Source: Novosphingobium jiangmenense (GTDB lineage: Bacteria > Pseudomonadota > Alphaproteobacteria > Sphingomonadales > Sphingomonadaceae). From it: a stretch of DNA of 64,000 nt. This document shows positions 7,979 to 16,775 of this stretch, piece after piece. Under the pieces are notes generated by a model, which made no database searches, was not told where the DNA came from, and saw nothing but the letters and a program-made list of their open reading frames with translations. The DNA lies in NCBI RefSeq assembly GCF_015694345.1, contig NZ_JADQDC010000001.1:62001-126000 (forward strand), in the 5' to 3' direction. The position numbers and the translations under genes are program-made. The stretch's first letter is position 1. Every line of letters starts with the position of its first letter.

Positions 7979-9838
7979 TTATGCGTTCGCCCAGCGCGGA
8001 GCCTTGGGGGCAGGGAGCCCCGTTTCGGCAAGGCAGTTGGCGCGCAGGGTTTCGATGTCGGGACCGAAGTTGAACACGCCGATCTCGCCGCGTTCGGCAC
8101 GCAGCTTGGTGCGCAGGGCTTGCGTTGCGGCAGCATCGACCGCGCCATCCTTGAGCACCACGCCATAACGCAGCGCGCCCTTTTCGGTGACAAGGCCCTG
8201 CGCCAGTTCGACCGCCAGCAGTTCGGGATCGCGCTCCAGCGGATCGCCCCAGCCGCCGCCGCCCCAGGTGATGAAGTGGAGGCGGTCACCCGGTTCGACC
8301 GGATAGTCCTCGATCTTGTTGCCGACGACGATCTCGGTGCCATCGGCCTTGATCAGGACCTTGCGGGCGCGGGCGCCGGGTTCACCGCCGTTGACGCCCC
8401 ATGGCGGCACGAACCAGCGGTCGTCATGGATGGCGATGGTGCCGGCTTCGAGGAACTTGTAGACCATGTCGATGCCGTTGCCGCCACGGTGCAGGCCCGC
8501 GCCGCCAGAATCGGGCACGGTCTCGTAGCGTTCGATCACCAGCGGGAAGTAGCGTTCGAGGAACTCGTTCGGCACGTTGGTGAAGCCGGGGAACAGCGAG
8601 TGCCCATCCGGCCCGTCACCCAGCGGACGGCCGGGAATACCGCCGAAGCCGATCTGGAACAGCTGGAACCACTTTCCGGCCTTGTCGGTGCCGGCGTAGA
8701 ACAGGTGCGGCGAGGAGGAGAACCCGGCGGCGTTGAGGAACTCCGGGGTCTTCTGGCCGAGGAGGCCGCCGAGGATATCGAACAGGCGGCCGAGCACGTG
8801 GGTGCGGCCCGAAAGTGCTGCCGGGAACTTGGGCTTCAGGAGCGATCCTTCGGGGATGCGCACGTCGATCAGGTCATAATAACCGTCGTTGAACAGGATC
8901 TGCGGATCGAAGATCATGATCATGTAGATGCCGAAGAACATGCGCATCATGTTCTCGTTGAGCAGCATGTTGATCGAGGCCTGGCTCTGCGGATCGGTCC
9001 CGGCAAAGTCCAGCACGACGCGACCGTCCTCGCGCCACATCGTGCATTTGATCTTGTAGGGGCCATAGCCCATGCCGTCGTCGCAGATGTAGTCCTCGAA
9101 GCTGACCTTGTCTTCGCTGATCGAACTGGCGATCAGCTGCTTCATCGCGCGGTGGTTGCGTTCGAGCAGCATCGTCGTGGCCGAGGTGAACACGTCGTCG
9201 CCGAAGCGCTCGGCCATTTCATAGACGCGGCGGGCGGCGACGCGGCACGAGGCGATCAGGGCGTTGAGGTCGGCCTTGCACCAGTCCGGGGTGCGGGTTT
9301 GGTGCATGACCAGCTTGATCAGGTCCTCGTTGTACTCACCGCGCTTCCAGATCTTGACCGGCGGGATGCGCACGCCTTCCTGGAAGATCGAGGTGGCGTG
9401 GATCGGCATCGAGCCGGGGACCATGCCGCCGATGTCGCTCTGGTGGCCGAACATCGAGGTATAGGCGATCAGGCGGCCGTCCTTGAACACCGGCAGCAGC
9501 ACGAGCCAGTCGTTCGAGTGGCTGATCGCGCCCTGCACCGAATAGGGGTCGGACAGGAAGATCAGGTCGCCGTCCTCGACGGTGCCGTCATAGCCATCGA
9601 GGAACGGGCCGATGTAGGAGCCGAACTGGCCGACGATCATCTTGCCGGTGTGATCGGCGATGAGCGGGAAGGCGTCGCCCTGCTCGCGGATGCCCGGAGA
9701 CATCGCCGTGCGCACAAGCGTTGCGTCCATCTCGATACGCGCGTTGCGCAGCGCGTTCTCGATGATGTCGAGCGTGACCGGATCGACGGCCACGGCGTTG
9801 AAGGGCGTGGTGTTGGCCTGGATGATCTGTGCGGGCAT
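7979..9838 (-). CDS. hyuB: Hydantoinase B / N-methylhydantoinase beta subunit family
   Basis: A 619-residue HyuB-family protein, somewhat longer than the usual 520-590. It shows the N-terminal ATLVRTAMSP region, GHQSDIGG, and a glycine-rich GGGGWGDPLERDP end typical of the family. HyuB works with HyuA as an ATP-dependent cyclic amide hydrolase (hydantoin, 5-oxoproline) or, in relatives, as acetone/acetophenone carboxylase. The start ATG 9838 lies 14 bases after the hyuA stop. Which of these reactions applies cannot be decided here; no third small carboxylase subunit is adjacent, which argues mildly for the hydantoinase role. Confidence 0.92.
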   Translation of the reverse strand: MPAQIIQANTTPFNAVAVDPVTLDIIENALRNARIEMDATLVRTAMSPGIREQGDAFPLIADHTGKMIVGQFGSYIGPFLDGYDGTVEDGDLIFLSDPYSVQGAISHSNDWLVLLPVFKDGRLIAYTSMFGHQSDIGGMVPGSMPIHATSIFQEGVRIPPVKIWKRGEYNEDLIKLVMHQTRTPDWCKADLNALIASCRVAARRVYEMAERFGDDVFTSATTMLLERNHRAMKQLIASSISEDKVSFEDYICDDGMGYGPYKIKCTMWREDGRVVLDFAGTDPQSQASINMLLNENMMRMFFGIYMIMIFDPQILFNDGYYDLIDVRIPEGSLLKPKFPAALSGRTHVLGRLFDILGGLLGQKTPEFLNAAGFSSSPHLFYAGTDKAGKWFQLFQIGFGGIPGRPLGDGPDGHSLFPGFTNVPNEFLERYFPLVIERYETVPDSGGAGLHRGGNGIDMVYKFLEAGTIAIHDDRWFVPPWGVNGGEPGARARKVLIKADGTEIVVGNKIEDYPVEPGDRLHFITWGGGGWGDPLERDPELLAVELAQGLVTEKGALRYGVVLKDGAVDAAATQALRTKLRAERGEIGVFNFGPDIETLRANCLAETGLPAPKAPRWANA

Positions 9839-9852
9839 GGTGCTATCCGTTC

Positions 9853-11901
9853 TCAGGCAAGATTGATCAGGATGTTGCCGACATGGTCGACGGTGCCGAC
9901 GCAGCCGGCTTCGATCAGCGTGGTGGAGTCCATCTCGGTGACGATGGCAGGGCCGGGGATCACGTCACCCGCGCGCAGCTTGGCTCGGTCGTAGATCACG
10001 GCAGGCACCATCGCGCCATCGGCCCAGAGTTCATGGTCGCGCACCTTGGCGGCAATCGGATCTCCGTTGCCCTGCTCGAGCGGCGGTGCGGGCAGATCGA
10101 GCGCGGGGCCCATGGCGACGGCGCGCAGGTTCACCAGTTCGTGCGCGGAGTCCATGTTGAAGGTGAACAGGCGCTTGTGTTCGGCATCGAAGCGGTCGGT
10201 CACACCTTTCAGACCATCGCGGCGCAGGACCTCGGCGTCGATCGACAGTGGCACTTCGAAGGCCTGCCCTTCATAGCGGATGTCGAGTTCGAACAGGCTG
10301 GTGACATCTGCCTCGCTGATGCCCTCGGCGGTCAGTTCGGCGCGGGTCTGTGCGGCCATGTCCTCGAGCAGGGCGATGACTTCGGCTTCGTCGGTTTCGT
10401 CAACGCGGCGGCTGAACGAGCGCGCGGTTTCGGTGCGCATGCGCGTGGTGGCATCGCCCAGCGCGCAGAGCACGCCGGGGCTGACCGGCGAGACGGCGGG
10501 CCACGAACCCATCAGCCTGGCGACGGCGTTGACGTGGAGCGGGCCAGCGCCGCCGAAGCCCATCACCGCGAAATCGCGCGGGTCATAGCCCTGTTGCACC
10601 GAGATCATGCGCAGCGCGCCGAACATGTTCTCGTTGACGATGTCGATGATGCCGCGTGCGGCTTCCATCAGCCCGATGCCCAGCGCGTCGGCAATGGTCT
10701 GCACGGCCTTCTTGGCGCCTTCACGGTCAAGTTTGAAGGTGCCGCCCAGCAGGTTCTCAGGGAGATAGCCAAGCACGACGTTGGCGTCGGTCACGGTCGG
10801 CAGGGTGCCGCCCTTGCTGTAGGCCACAGGGCCGGGAACCGCGCCTGCCGACTGCGGGCCGACGCGCAGCGCGCCGGTCAGTTCGGGCACGTAGGCGATC
10901 GAGCCGCCACCTGCGCCCACGGTCTTCACGTCGAGTGCCGAGGCGCGGACCGAGAGGTGCCCGACTTCGGTGGTGCGCTGGCGACGGGCTTCGAGGTTCT
11001 CGATCAGGGCGACGTCGGTGCTGGTGCCGCCCACGTCGAGCGTGAGGATGTTCCTGATGCCTGCATTGCGGCCGACCCAGATTGCCCCGGTGACACCACC
11101 GGCGGGGCCGGACATCAGCAGTGAGACAGGATGTTCTTCGGACTTCTCCGAAGACATCAACCCGCCGTCCGAGCGCAGCAGCGAGAGCGATCCGGCCATG
11201 CCAGCGCCGCGCAGGCTGTCGCGCAGGTTGTGGATATACTTGCGCATCACCGGGCGCACCGCCGCGTTGGCGACAGTGGTCAGCGTGCGTTCGTACTCCT
11301 GCATTTCGGGCAGGACCTCGTGGGACAGCGACATCGGCACGCCGGGCATGATCTCTGCCGCCAGTTCGCCGATACGCTTTTCATGCGCGCCGTTGAGGTA
11401 GGCGTTGATCAGGCTGATGGTCAGTGCTTCCACGCCGCTGTCGCGCAGGGCGACAAGGGCTTCGCGAACCTGCACTTCGTCGAGCGGTTCCAGCTCGTTG
11501 CCTTGCGCATCCATGCGCCCGCGCACTTCGACGGTGTCCTGCAGCGCGGCCAGCGGCACCGGCTTTGGCCAGACGATCCACCCGGCAAGTCCGCCCGGCA
11601 CGAACGAGCGGGCGATCTGCATGACCTGGCGATAGCCGTCGGTGGTGACGAGGCCGACGCGGGCGCCCTTGCCTTCGAGCACGGCGTTGGTCGCCACGGT
11701 GGTGCCGTGGAGGAAGAATTCGACGTCAGCGGGCGAAATGCCTGCCTTCTCGCAGATGGCGGTGACGCCGTTCAGAATGCCTTCCGAACTGTCGTGCGGG
11801 GTCGACGGCGTCTTGTTGCGCCAGAATTCGCCGGTGCTCTGGTTGAACAGCAGGAGGTCGGTGAACGTGCCACCCACGTCCACGCCCAGTCGATAGGTCA
11901 T
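9853..11901 (-). CDS. hyuA: Hydantoinase A / oxoprolinase subunit
   Basis: A 682-residue HyuA-family protein with two acetate-kinase-type ATPase signatures: GVDVGGTFTDLLLF near the N-terminus and TLDVGGTSTDVAL in the middle. GGAGPLH and a C-terminal domain follow. It phosphorylates or activates the cyclic substrate using ATP for the HyuB-assisted opening. It is the first gene of a minus-strand operon (hyuA, hyuB, lyase, ADH). Its 248-base upstream region contains two operator candidates (12003-12023 and 12055-12075). Confidence 0.93.
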   Translation of the reverse strand: MTYRLGVDVGGTFTDLLLFNQSTGEFWRNKTPSTPHDSSEGILNGVTAICEKAGISPADVEFFLHGTTVATNAVLEGKGARVGLVTTDGYRQVMQIARSFVPGGLAGWIVWPKPVPLAALQDTVEVRGRMDAQGNELEPLDEVQVREALVALRDSGVEALTISLINAYLNGAHEKRIGELAAEIMPGVPMSLSHEVLPEMQEYERTLTTVANAAVRPVMRKYIHNLRDSLRGAGMAGSLSLLRSDGGLMSSEKSEEHPVSLLMSGPAGGVTGAIWVGRNAGIRNILTLDVGGTSTDVALIENLEARRQRTTEVGHLSVRASALDVKTVGAGGGSIAYVPELTGALRVGPQSAGAVPGPVAYSKGGTLPTVTDANVVLGYLPENLLGGTFKLDREGAKKAVQTIADALGIGLMEAARGIIDIVNENMFGALRMISVQQGYDPRDFAVMGFGGAGPLHVNAVARLMGSWPAVSPVSPGVLCALGDATTRMRTETARSFSRRVDETDEAEVIALLEDMAAQTRAELTAEGISEADVTSLFELDIRYEGQAFEVPLSIDAEVLRRDGLKGVTDRFDAEHKRLFTFNMDSAHELVNLRAVAMGPALDLPAPPLEQGNGDPIAAKVRDHELWADGAMVPAVIYDRAKLRAGDVIPGPAIVTEMDSTTLIEAGCVGTVDHVGNILINLA

Positions 11902-12002
11902 ATCTACCCCGATCGCTTGTATCTCGCGGCGGAATCGCCGTCGTTGGTTCTCGGGGCCGATTGCTATGCCTGCGCCGTGCTCGCGCCTCGGTCTCGCGCC
12001 AA

Positions 12003-12023
12003 GTTATCCGCCAAGCGGCTTTT
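12003..12023. promoter_or_regulatory. Operator candidate, exact duplicate of the one at 42485
   Basis: The sequence GTTATCCG-CCAAG-CGGCTTTT fits the iclR-palindrome pattern. A 23-base stretch starting at 12001 is repeated without change at 42483-42505, in front of an aldehyde dehydrogenase gene. It lies between hyuA (-) and the DUF1330 gene (+). Confidence 0.6.
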
Positions 12024-12054
12024 TGCGGTCGCCCAGCGGGGACACCGGGCGAGA

Positions 12055-12075
12055 AGTTTTCGCTGGTCGGATAGG
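12055..12075. promoter_or_regulatory. Second, weaker operator candidate before hyuA
   Basis: AGTTTTCG-CTGGT-CGGATAGG keeps the CGGATA half-site and degenerates on the other side. Its centre is 52 bases, about five helical turns, from the site at 12003-12023. Confidence 0.35.
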
Positions 12076-12149
12076 TGAGGGGCCGTGCTGTTCGCATGGC
12101 CTTGCGAAGTGTCGATTGCGCGCAGGACAGATTGCAAGGGACGTGCAGG

Positions 12150-12443
12150 ATGGCGGCGTGGCTGGTGGTGACGGCGAAGATCAAGGATCGCGAGGCGTTC
12201 ATGGCCTGCGGATACTCGCAGCGGGCCGCCGAGATTCTCGAACAGCATGGCGGTCGCTACGTGATCCGCGCGCCGGGAGCGCAAGTGCTCGAGGGGCAGG
12301 GGGCAGACGGCGCTTCGGTGGTGGTCTCGGAATGGCCGAGCCGCGAGGCTGCGCTCGGCTTCTACAATTCGCCCGAATATGCCGAGGCCAAGCGGCTGCG
12401 CGAGGGGCTGGCCGAGATCGACGTGACGCTGGTGGGGGCGTGA
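12150..12443 (+). CDS. DUF1330-family small protein
   Basis: A 97-residue ferredoxin-like dimeric alpha/beta-barrel protein of the DUF1330 type, with an ending typical of the family (VVVSEWPSREAALGFYNSPEY). I choose ATG 12150 over an upstream in-frame ATG at 12075 because family length is about 95 residues and an AAGGG lies 9 bases before. The biochemical role is unknown; relatives lie next to catabolic enzymes. It is transcribed away from hyuA. Confidence 0.85.
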   Translation: MAAWLVVTAKIKDREAFMACGYSQRAAEILEQHGGRYVIRAPGAQVLEGQGADGASVVVSEWPSREAALGFYNSPEYAEAKRLREGLAEIDVTLVGA

Positions 12444-12461
12444 GAATTTAATTGTCCTATA

Positions 12462-12477
12462 GTTGATACAAATCAAC
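12462..12477. promoter_or_regulatory. AT-rich palindrome upstream of methyltransferase gene
   Basis: GTTGAT-ACAA-ATCAAC has perfect 6-base arms within an AT-rich stretch (from 12445) unusual for this DNA. It sits about 95 bases before the methyltransferase start. It may be an operator or part of a promoter; its sequence does not match the TCCG-N5-CGGA sites. Confidence 0.4.
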
Positions 12478-12570
12478 AGCTCTCGATCCGGTTGGTGTCA
12501 GGTTCGATTCGTCGAGGTCAGTGCGGGGGTGCCCCGCCGACCACGAACCTTTCACAACCGAGGAGGGCTT

Positions 12571-13812
12571 ATGAAGGACAAGATTCCGCCACCCTATACA
12601 GCCTTGCAGCGCCATCCGATGATGCCGCAGGCGAGCCACGACGAGGCTTCGCGGTTCAATTTCCTGACGCTGTTCAACCGCTATCTTTCGGGTGAGATCG
12701 GGCGGGGCAATCGCGTGGCCTATGAAACGCGCGTGCTGCCGGCCTTCAAGGTGATCCACGGGCGCGAGCCGGAGAGCCGCGAGGAAATCCGCGTGGCGAT
12801 GAACCAGGACCCGTTCCATCGCATGTGGTCGGCGCTGAAGCGCAATTCGATGGAAATGCGCCAGCAGAACGGCCGCCAGATCGTGTTGCGCCAGCTTGAC
12901 GAACTGGATGCGAAGGCTCGGGCTTTCAACGCTGCTTCCGGCCTGCTGGAACTGGACCCGAGCGTCGAGCAGCCGGTCTATGCCACTTGCGTCGACATTC
13001 ACTGCCAGCCCGGCGGCTATCACGGGGGCGAGCGCGAGGGCGACGTGACCGTGGGCGCGAACTATGACGTCGGCCTGTTTGCGACGACGGGCGGCGCGCT
13101 CGGCAGTCTCAACGATGGTGGCGGGCAGGCCGTGGTCGGCTGGGTCAAGGCCAATCGCCCGGACTGGCAACCAAAGCGCATCCTCGATGTGGGGTGCACC
13201 GTAGGTCACAATGCAGTGCCCTTTGCGCAAGGTTTTCCCGATGCAGAAGTGACCGCGATCGACACGGCGGCGGCATCGCTGCGCTATGGTGCGGCGCGTG
13301 CAGCGGGGCTGGGCGTCACGAACATCCGCTTCGTTCAGGCCAGTGGCGAAGACCTTTCGCGGTTTCCGGACAACCACTTCGACTGGGTGCAGACGACGAT
13401 GTTCCTGCACGAGCTTTCGGCGGAATCGATGCCGAAGATCCTCGCCGAGTGTGCCCGCGTGCTCAAGCCGGGCGGTCTGTTGCTCCATGTCGAACAGCCG
13501 CAGTACGGGCCGGACATGCCGCTTTACGAGCAGTTCATCCGCGATTGGGACGCCTACAACAACAACGAACCGTTCTGGTCGGCCATGCATGGCGTCGATC
13601 TGAAGGCGGTGATGGCGCAGGCCGGATTCCCGCTGGACCACCAGTTTGTAACCGGTGTGCGAGCAATTCCCGACAAGTCGCTGTTCCCGGCATCGCCCGA
13701 TGGCGATGAGGAGGATTACGGACGCGCTGCGATCTGGAACGCCTACGGCGCCTGGAAGCCAAATCAGGACAATGGGTTAACCAGCGGAGCAAAAAAGGAG
13801 ATTTCGGCATGA
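12571..13812 (+). CDS. Class I SAM-dependent methyltransferase, copy 1 of a duplicated module
   Basis: A 413-residue protein. Residues 1-200 form an N-terminal domain with a conserved VDIHCQPGGYH segment (about 141-151). The SAM-binding Rossmann domain begins at RILDVGCTVGH (204-213) with an acidic residue Asp231, and continues with QASGEDLS, FLHELS and LKPGGLLLHVEQPQY. The start is ATG 12571 with GAGGAGG four bases upstream. It overlaps the 119-residue gene by ATGA. A close paralogue of 412 residues at 25381-26619 has the same partner. The methyl acceptor is unknown; similar Rossmann domains methylate small molecules. Confidence 0.88.
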   Translation: MKDKIPPPYTALQRHPMMPQASHDEASRFNFLTLFNRYLSGEIGRGNRVAYETRVLPAFKVIHGREPESREEIRVAMNQDPFHRMWSALKRNSMEMRQQNGRQIVLRQLDELDAKARAFNAASGLLELDPSVEQPVYATCVDIHCQPGGYHGGEREGDVTVGANYDVGLFATTGGALGSLNDGGGQAVVGWVKANRPDWQPKRILDVGCTVGHNAVPFAQGFPDAEVTAIDTAAASLRYGAARAAGLGVTNIRFVQASGEDLSRFPDNHFDWVQTTMFLHELSAESMPKILAECARVLKPGGLLLHVEQPQYGPDMPLYEQFIRDWDAYNNNEPFWSAMHGVDLKAVMAQAGFPLDHQFVTGVRAIPDKSLFPASPDGDEEDYGRAAIWNAYGAWKPNQDNGLTSGAKKEISA

Positions 13813-14168
13813 CGCAGGAAATCGACTGGATCGCGCGTTCGGGCGCTCGCGCCAAGGGCGGACGGCCGGCCTTCTTCGACGAGATGGCGGTCGACCGGCT
13901 CTTTTCGCTGGCGTTGTCGCTGACGGCCGAACTGGCCGCGACGCGGGAACGCCTTGATACCGTTGAACGGCTGCTGGAGGCGCAAGGCTCTCTCAGCCGG
14001 GATGCCATCGAGAACTTCAGGCCGGACATGGGGGCCGGTGAGGAACGAGGCATCGCCATGAGGGCATATATTGCCCGCGTCATGCGCGGCTTCCAGCAGG
14101 AAGTCGAAGCCATGGAGAACCCCGATCCGCCGGTCACCGACTGGGTGGAGCGGCTTTCCCGAGGCTGA
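13809..14168 (+). CDS. Uncharacterised 119-residue helical protein, methyltransferase partner (copy 1)
   Basis: This protein is not assignable to a known family by eye. It is predicted all-helical, with a likely coiled coil around residues 30-60 (ELAATRERLDTVERLLEAQG) and a second helix IARVMRGFQQEVEAME. It overlaps the methyltransferase stop by 4 bases. The paralogue at 25025-25384 is also exactly 119 residues and shares ELA-x2-R-x-R-x-DT-x-ERLL, the PD-x4-ER region and QQE-x-EA. The fixed pairing suggests it binds or regulates the methyltransferase. That is inference. Confidence 0.8.
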   Translation: MTQEIDWIARSGARAKGGRPAFFDEMAVDRLFSLALSLTAELAATRERLDTVERLLEAQGSLSRDAIENFRPDMGAGEERGIAMRAYIARVMRGFQQEVEAMENPDPPVTDWVERLSRG

Positions 14169-14213
14169 CGCGCAGTGGCTTAGTGGCGGCTTCCGCATCA
14201 AAGGGGAAAGTCG

Positions 14214-14891
14214 TTGATCGAAGAAGTACTGGTACTGCGCTGGGTCCACATCGTCTCCATGGTCTATTGGCTGGGCGGCGAATGGGGTGTCTTCCAGACA
14301 AGCTTCAACATCATCAATCGCAAGCTCTCGATGGAGGAGCGCCGGCGGCATATGGAAACCGCCTATCGCATCGACATCCTGGCGCGCACCGGTATCATCA
14401 TGCTGCTGCCGCTGGGGCTGCACATGGGCAATATCTATGGCCTGCAGCCCTACGGCGGTGGTTACCTGACGGCGATGTGGGTGTTCGTGGCGGGCTGGCT
14501 CGCCCTGTGCTGGTCGGCGTTCATCTTCCGCGAAACCGATCGCGGCGTGATGCTGACCAAGCTGGACGAAAAGATCCGCTGGGTGCTGATCCCGACGATC
14601 TTCGTGGTCGGCATCTCCTCGCTGCTCGGCCATGGGCCGTTCGAGGCGGGCGAGGGTTCGCGCTGGTATGCCACGAAGTTTACGCTGTACGGCTTCACCC
14701 TGTGCATCGGCCTTGGCCTGCGCTGGATCATGCGCCTGTGGACGGTGCGCTTCCGCCGCCTCGCCGAAGGTCCGAACCCGGCCGAGGAAGCGGCGCTGGA
14801 GCGCGAGTTCCTCTACGGACGCCTGATGGCCTACGTGTACTGGATCACGATCTCGGGCATCTGCTTCCTGGGGACGGTCAAGCCGTTCTGA
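14214..14891 (+). CDS. Multi-pass membrane protein with YWLGG motif (copy 1)
   Basis: A 225-residue integral membrane protein with about six hydrophobic segments. The first helix carries H-x7-YWLGGE (residues 12-23). The start is TTG at 14214 with AGGGG 7 bases upstream; no better start exists. A relative at 30999-31661 has the same length and an H-x5-YWLGGD motif in its first helix. A His plus a glycine-rich helix recalls small haem or copper membrane proteins of the CopD/DUF2269 kind, but I cannot assign a function. It is the last gene before a bidirectional terminator. Confidence 0.75.
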   Translation: MIEEVLVLRWVHIVSMVYWLGGEWGVFQTSFNIINRKLSMEERRRHMETAYRIDILARTGIIMLLPLGLHMGNIYGLQPYGGGYLTAMWVFVAGWLALCWSAFIFRETDRGVMLTKLDEKIRWVLIPTIFVVGISSLLGHGPFEAGEGSRWYATKFTLYGFTLCIGLGLRWIMRLWTVRFRRLAEGPNPAEEAALEREFLYGRLMAYVYWITISGICFLGTVKPF

Positions 14892-14917
14892 TCGGGGCAG
14901 AATTTGCGAAAAAGGGG

Positions 14918-14948
14918 AGGGCGGTCCGTTGGGCCGCCCTTTCTATTT
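14918..14948. terminator. Bidirectional rho-independent terminator
   Basis: Arms AGGGCGG (14918-14924) and CCGCCCT (14934-14940) are followed by TTTCTATTT on the plus strand and preceded by a run of A residues (14909-14913) that serves as a T-tract on the minus strand. It lies between two converging genes whose stops are only 51 bases apart. Confidence 0.8.
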
Positions 14949-15836
14949 GGGCGCGGCGTCCTCGCGGGCGAGCTGGGCATCGAGCAGCGTGGCGTACTTG
15001 TCCGCCATGGCCTTGCAGGCTTCCGGAGTGCGCATGGGATCGGGCGTGGTGCCAGCCCGTCTTGCAGCAGCGCGCAGGTCGGCGCCGGAATGGTCGGCGT
15101 GATTGGAGAGGAGCACGTCGCAGGGCTCATCGCGCAGCATGGCGATGCTGCGGCGGAAGGCGGCGACGAGTTCCGGGTGGTCGCGGTAGCGGTAAGTCCC
15201 GGCGGTGAGGGAGTTGAGGCTGGCGGCGAAGAACACCTTGGCGCAGCCGCTGGCGGGGGTGCAGGTCTGCCACGACCAGCCCATCGATCCGGGCGTGTGC
15301 CCCGGCATGGCGCGGGCGGTGATGCTGACGTTGCCGAAGCGCAGGCGCTGGCCGTCCTTCACGATGATGACGTTGCGGACCGGGGCAAAGGCGATCAGGC
15401 TGGCGCGCTGCGGGTCCTCGTCGCCACTGATGCCGTGGCGCAGCGCTGCGGCGGTGGAGGCCGAGGCATAGACCCGCGCGCCGCTCTCACGCACGATGGC
15501 TGCGATGGCTCCCGCGTGATCATAATGGGGTTCGGTGACGAGCAGCCACCTCACCTGATCGATCCGATAGCCGAGTTCGGCAAGATGGGCGCGCAGCACC
15601 GGCAAGCCCTCGGGCAGACCCGCGTCGATCAGGACAAGGCCCTTGCCGGTGTCGATGACGCCCTGTTTGACCCACTTAGGCCCGATGTAACCCAGCTTTG
15701 GGAACACGCGCAGCGGCGCGTCCGGTTGAAGCCAGAGCGTTGCGTCGGAGCCGGTAATGGGCCGGGTCAGCGGATCGTCCCCGCGCGTTGCCCCGCTCAG
15801 GAGCGCAGCGGCGAGGACGAGTCCTGCCCGGTGCAT
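14943..15836 (-). CDS. Subclass B3-like metallo-beta-lactamase with Glu in the first zinc-ligand position
   Basis: A 297-residue exported protein with a signal peptide (MHRAGLVLAAALLSG). The MBL active-site motif reads TEPHYDHAG: Glu102, His104, Asp106, His107, so the usual first His of H-x-H-x-D-H is Glu. Further ligands are His180 in MPGHTPGSM and His246 in CDVLLSNH. The AAFRRS...PCDVLL segment and the GHTPGS loop are typical of subclass B3. B3 enzymes with this Glu are known (SIE-1 from Sphingobium indicum, from memory). It could hydrolyse beta-lactams or, given the catabolic context, a lactone or other ester. The start ATG 15836 overlaps the upstream stop by one base (TGATG). Confidence 0.83.
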   Translation of the reverse strand: MHRAGLVLAAALLSGATRGDDPLTRPITGSDATLWLQPDAPLRVFPKLGYIGPKWVKQGVIDTGKGLVLIDAGLPEGLPVLRAHLAELGYRIDQVRWLLVTEPHYDHAGAIAAIVRESGARVYASASTAAALRHGISGDEDPQRASLIAFAPVRNVIIVKDGQRLRFGNVSITARAMPGHTPGSMGWSWQTCTPASGCAKVFFAASLNSLTAGTYRYRDHPELVAAFRRSIAMLRDEPCDVLLSNHADHSGADLRAAARRAGTTPDPMRTPEACKAMADKYATLLDAQLAREDAAPK

Positions 15837-16747
15837 CAGTTGCGGTATTCTTCCTGGCGCTGCGTCAGCAGCTTGCGCGGATCGCGGGCGCCTTCGGGAT
15901 TCACGCGGGCGAGCATTGCTACCCAGTCCTTGGGCATGTTGGCGTAGCTGGTTTCCTTGCGGCCGACGCTGCGCAGGCACTGCGTGCCCATGCCGGCGGG
16001 CATCTTCCACCAGCGGGCGTAATCGGAAAGATCTGTGCCATAGCCGGTCGCGCTGGCGCAGTGGACGCGAGGGTTCAGCGCTTCCCGGGCGGGGCTGGTG
16101 ATCATCGTCATGTCGTTGAGGCGGCGCGGCGGAAGGCCCGGCGTCTCGGTGTCGGCGGCGGTGTGCTGCTGGAAGCTGATCTGGTCGCCCATGTGGTAGA
16201 ACAGCTCGGGCACGTGTTCGGCCTTGAACGAGGTGTTGCCGATCTTGCCATCGAAGATCAGGTCGTTGGCGGCGCTGTAGCGCACCTTGGTCGGACCGAC
16301 CGGAACGAATGGAACGTCGACCATTTCACCGGTCAGCGGGTTGCGCAACTGGTCCGAACGCTCGTTGGTGCCGGGTGCGGTGCGGAAGCCGAGTTCGTAG
16401 GAGGTCAGTTCCATGCTGCCGTCGGCCAGCGGGTTCACCTGCATCACCGCGCCGAACACCAGTTCGCACAGCGGGGTGAGCTTGGCGCCTTGCTGGGCAT
16501 AGTTGCGGCCACGGAACCACCAGTAGACCACGCCGGGATCGGTGCGCAGCCGCATGCGGCGGATCATGGCGATGCGCGCGGCAGGGTCTGTCGGGATGCC
16601 TTCCTCGCGGATCAGCGAAGCGCCTAGCGCGGGTGCTGCGCCGAGCAGGCCGGAACCCGCCAGCGCCGCGCCGGTCAGCCCGGCCCCGCCGAGCATGGTG
16701 CGGCGGCTGAGGAGGAAGGTCTCGTCGCTGCTGTCGAAATCGGTCAT
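15836..16747 (-). CDS. Tat-exported DUF1838-family protein
   Basis: A 303-residue protein with a twin-arginine signal, SRRTMLGGAGLTG, at about residues 14-26, followed by a hydrophobic stretch ending ALGA. The body is rich in Trp/Tyr (YWWFRGRNYA, YARWWKMP) and resembles DUF1838 proteins, whose function is unknown. The Tat signal implies a folded, perhaps cofactor-containing, periplasmic protein. I place the start at ATG 16747 with GGGGAACA upstream rather than at 16795. It follows the CoA-transferase by 28 bases and is coupled to the B3-like MBL gene, so both final gene products are exported. Confidence 0.75.
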   Translation of the reverse strand: MTDFDSSDETFLLSRRTMLGGAGLTGAALAGSGLLGAAPALGASLIREEGIPTDPAARIAMIRRMRLRTDPGVVYWWFRGRNYAQQGAKLTPLCELVFGAVMQVNPLADGSMELTSYELGFRTAPGTNERSDQLRNPLTGEMVDVPFVPVGPTKVRYSAANDLIFDGKIGNTSFKAEHVPELFYHMGDQISFQQHTAADTETPGLPPRRLNDMTMITSPAREALNPRVHCASATGYGTDLSDYARWWKMPAGMGTQCLRSVGRKETSYANMPKDWVAMLARVNPEGARDPRKLLTQRQEEYRN

Positions 16748-16775
16748 CGGCTTGTTCCCCACAAATGGCCTCAGG

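Noticed and set aside
12500..12520. T-loop-like GGTTCGATTC near a possible tRNA
   Set aside because: No matching acceptor stem, anticodon arm or CCA-compatible end could be built around it.
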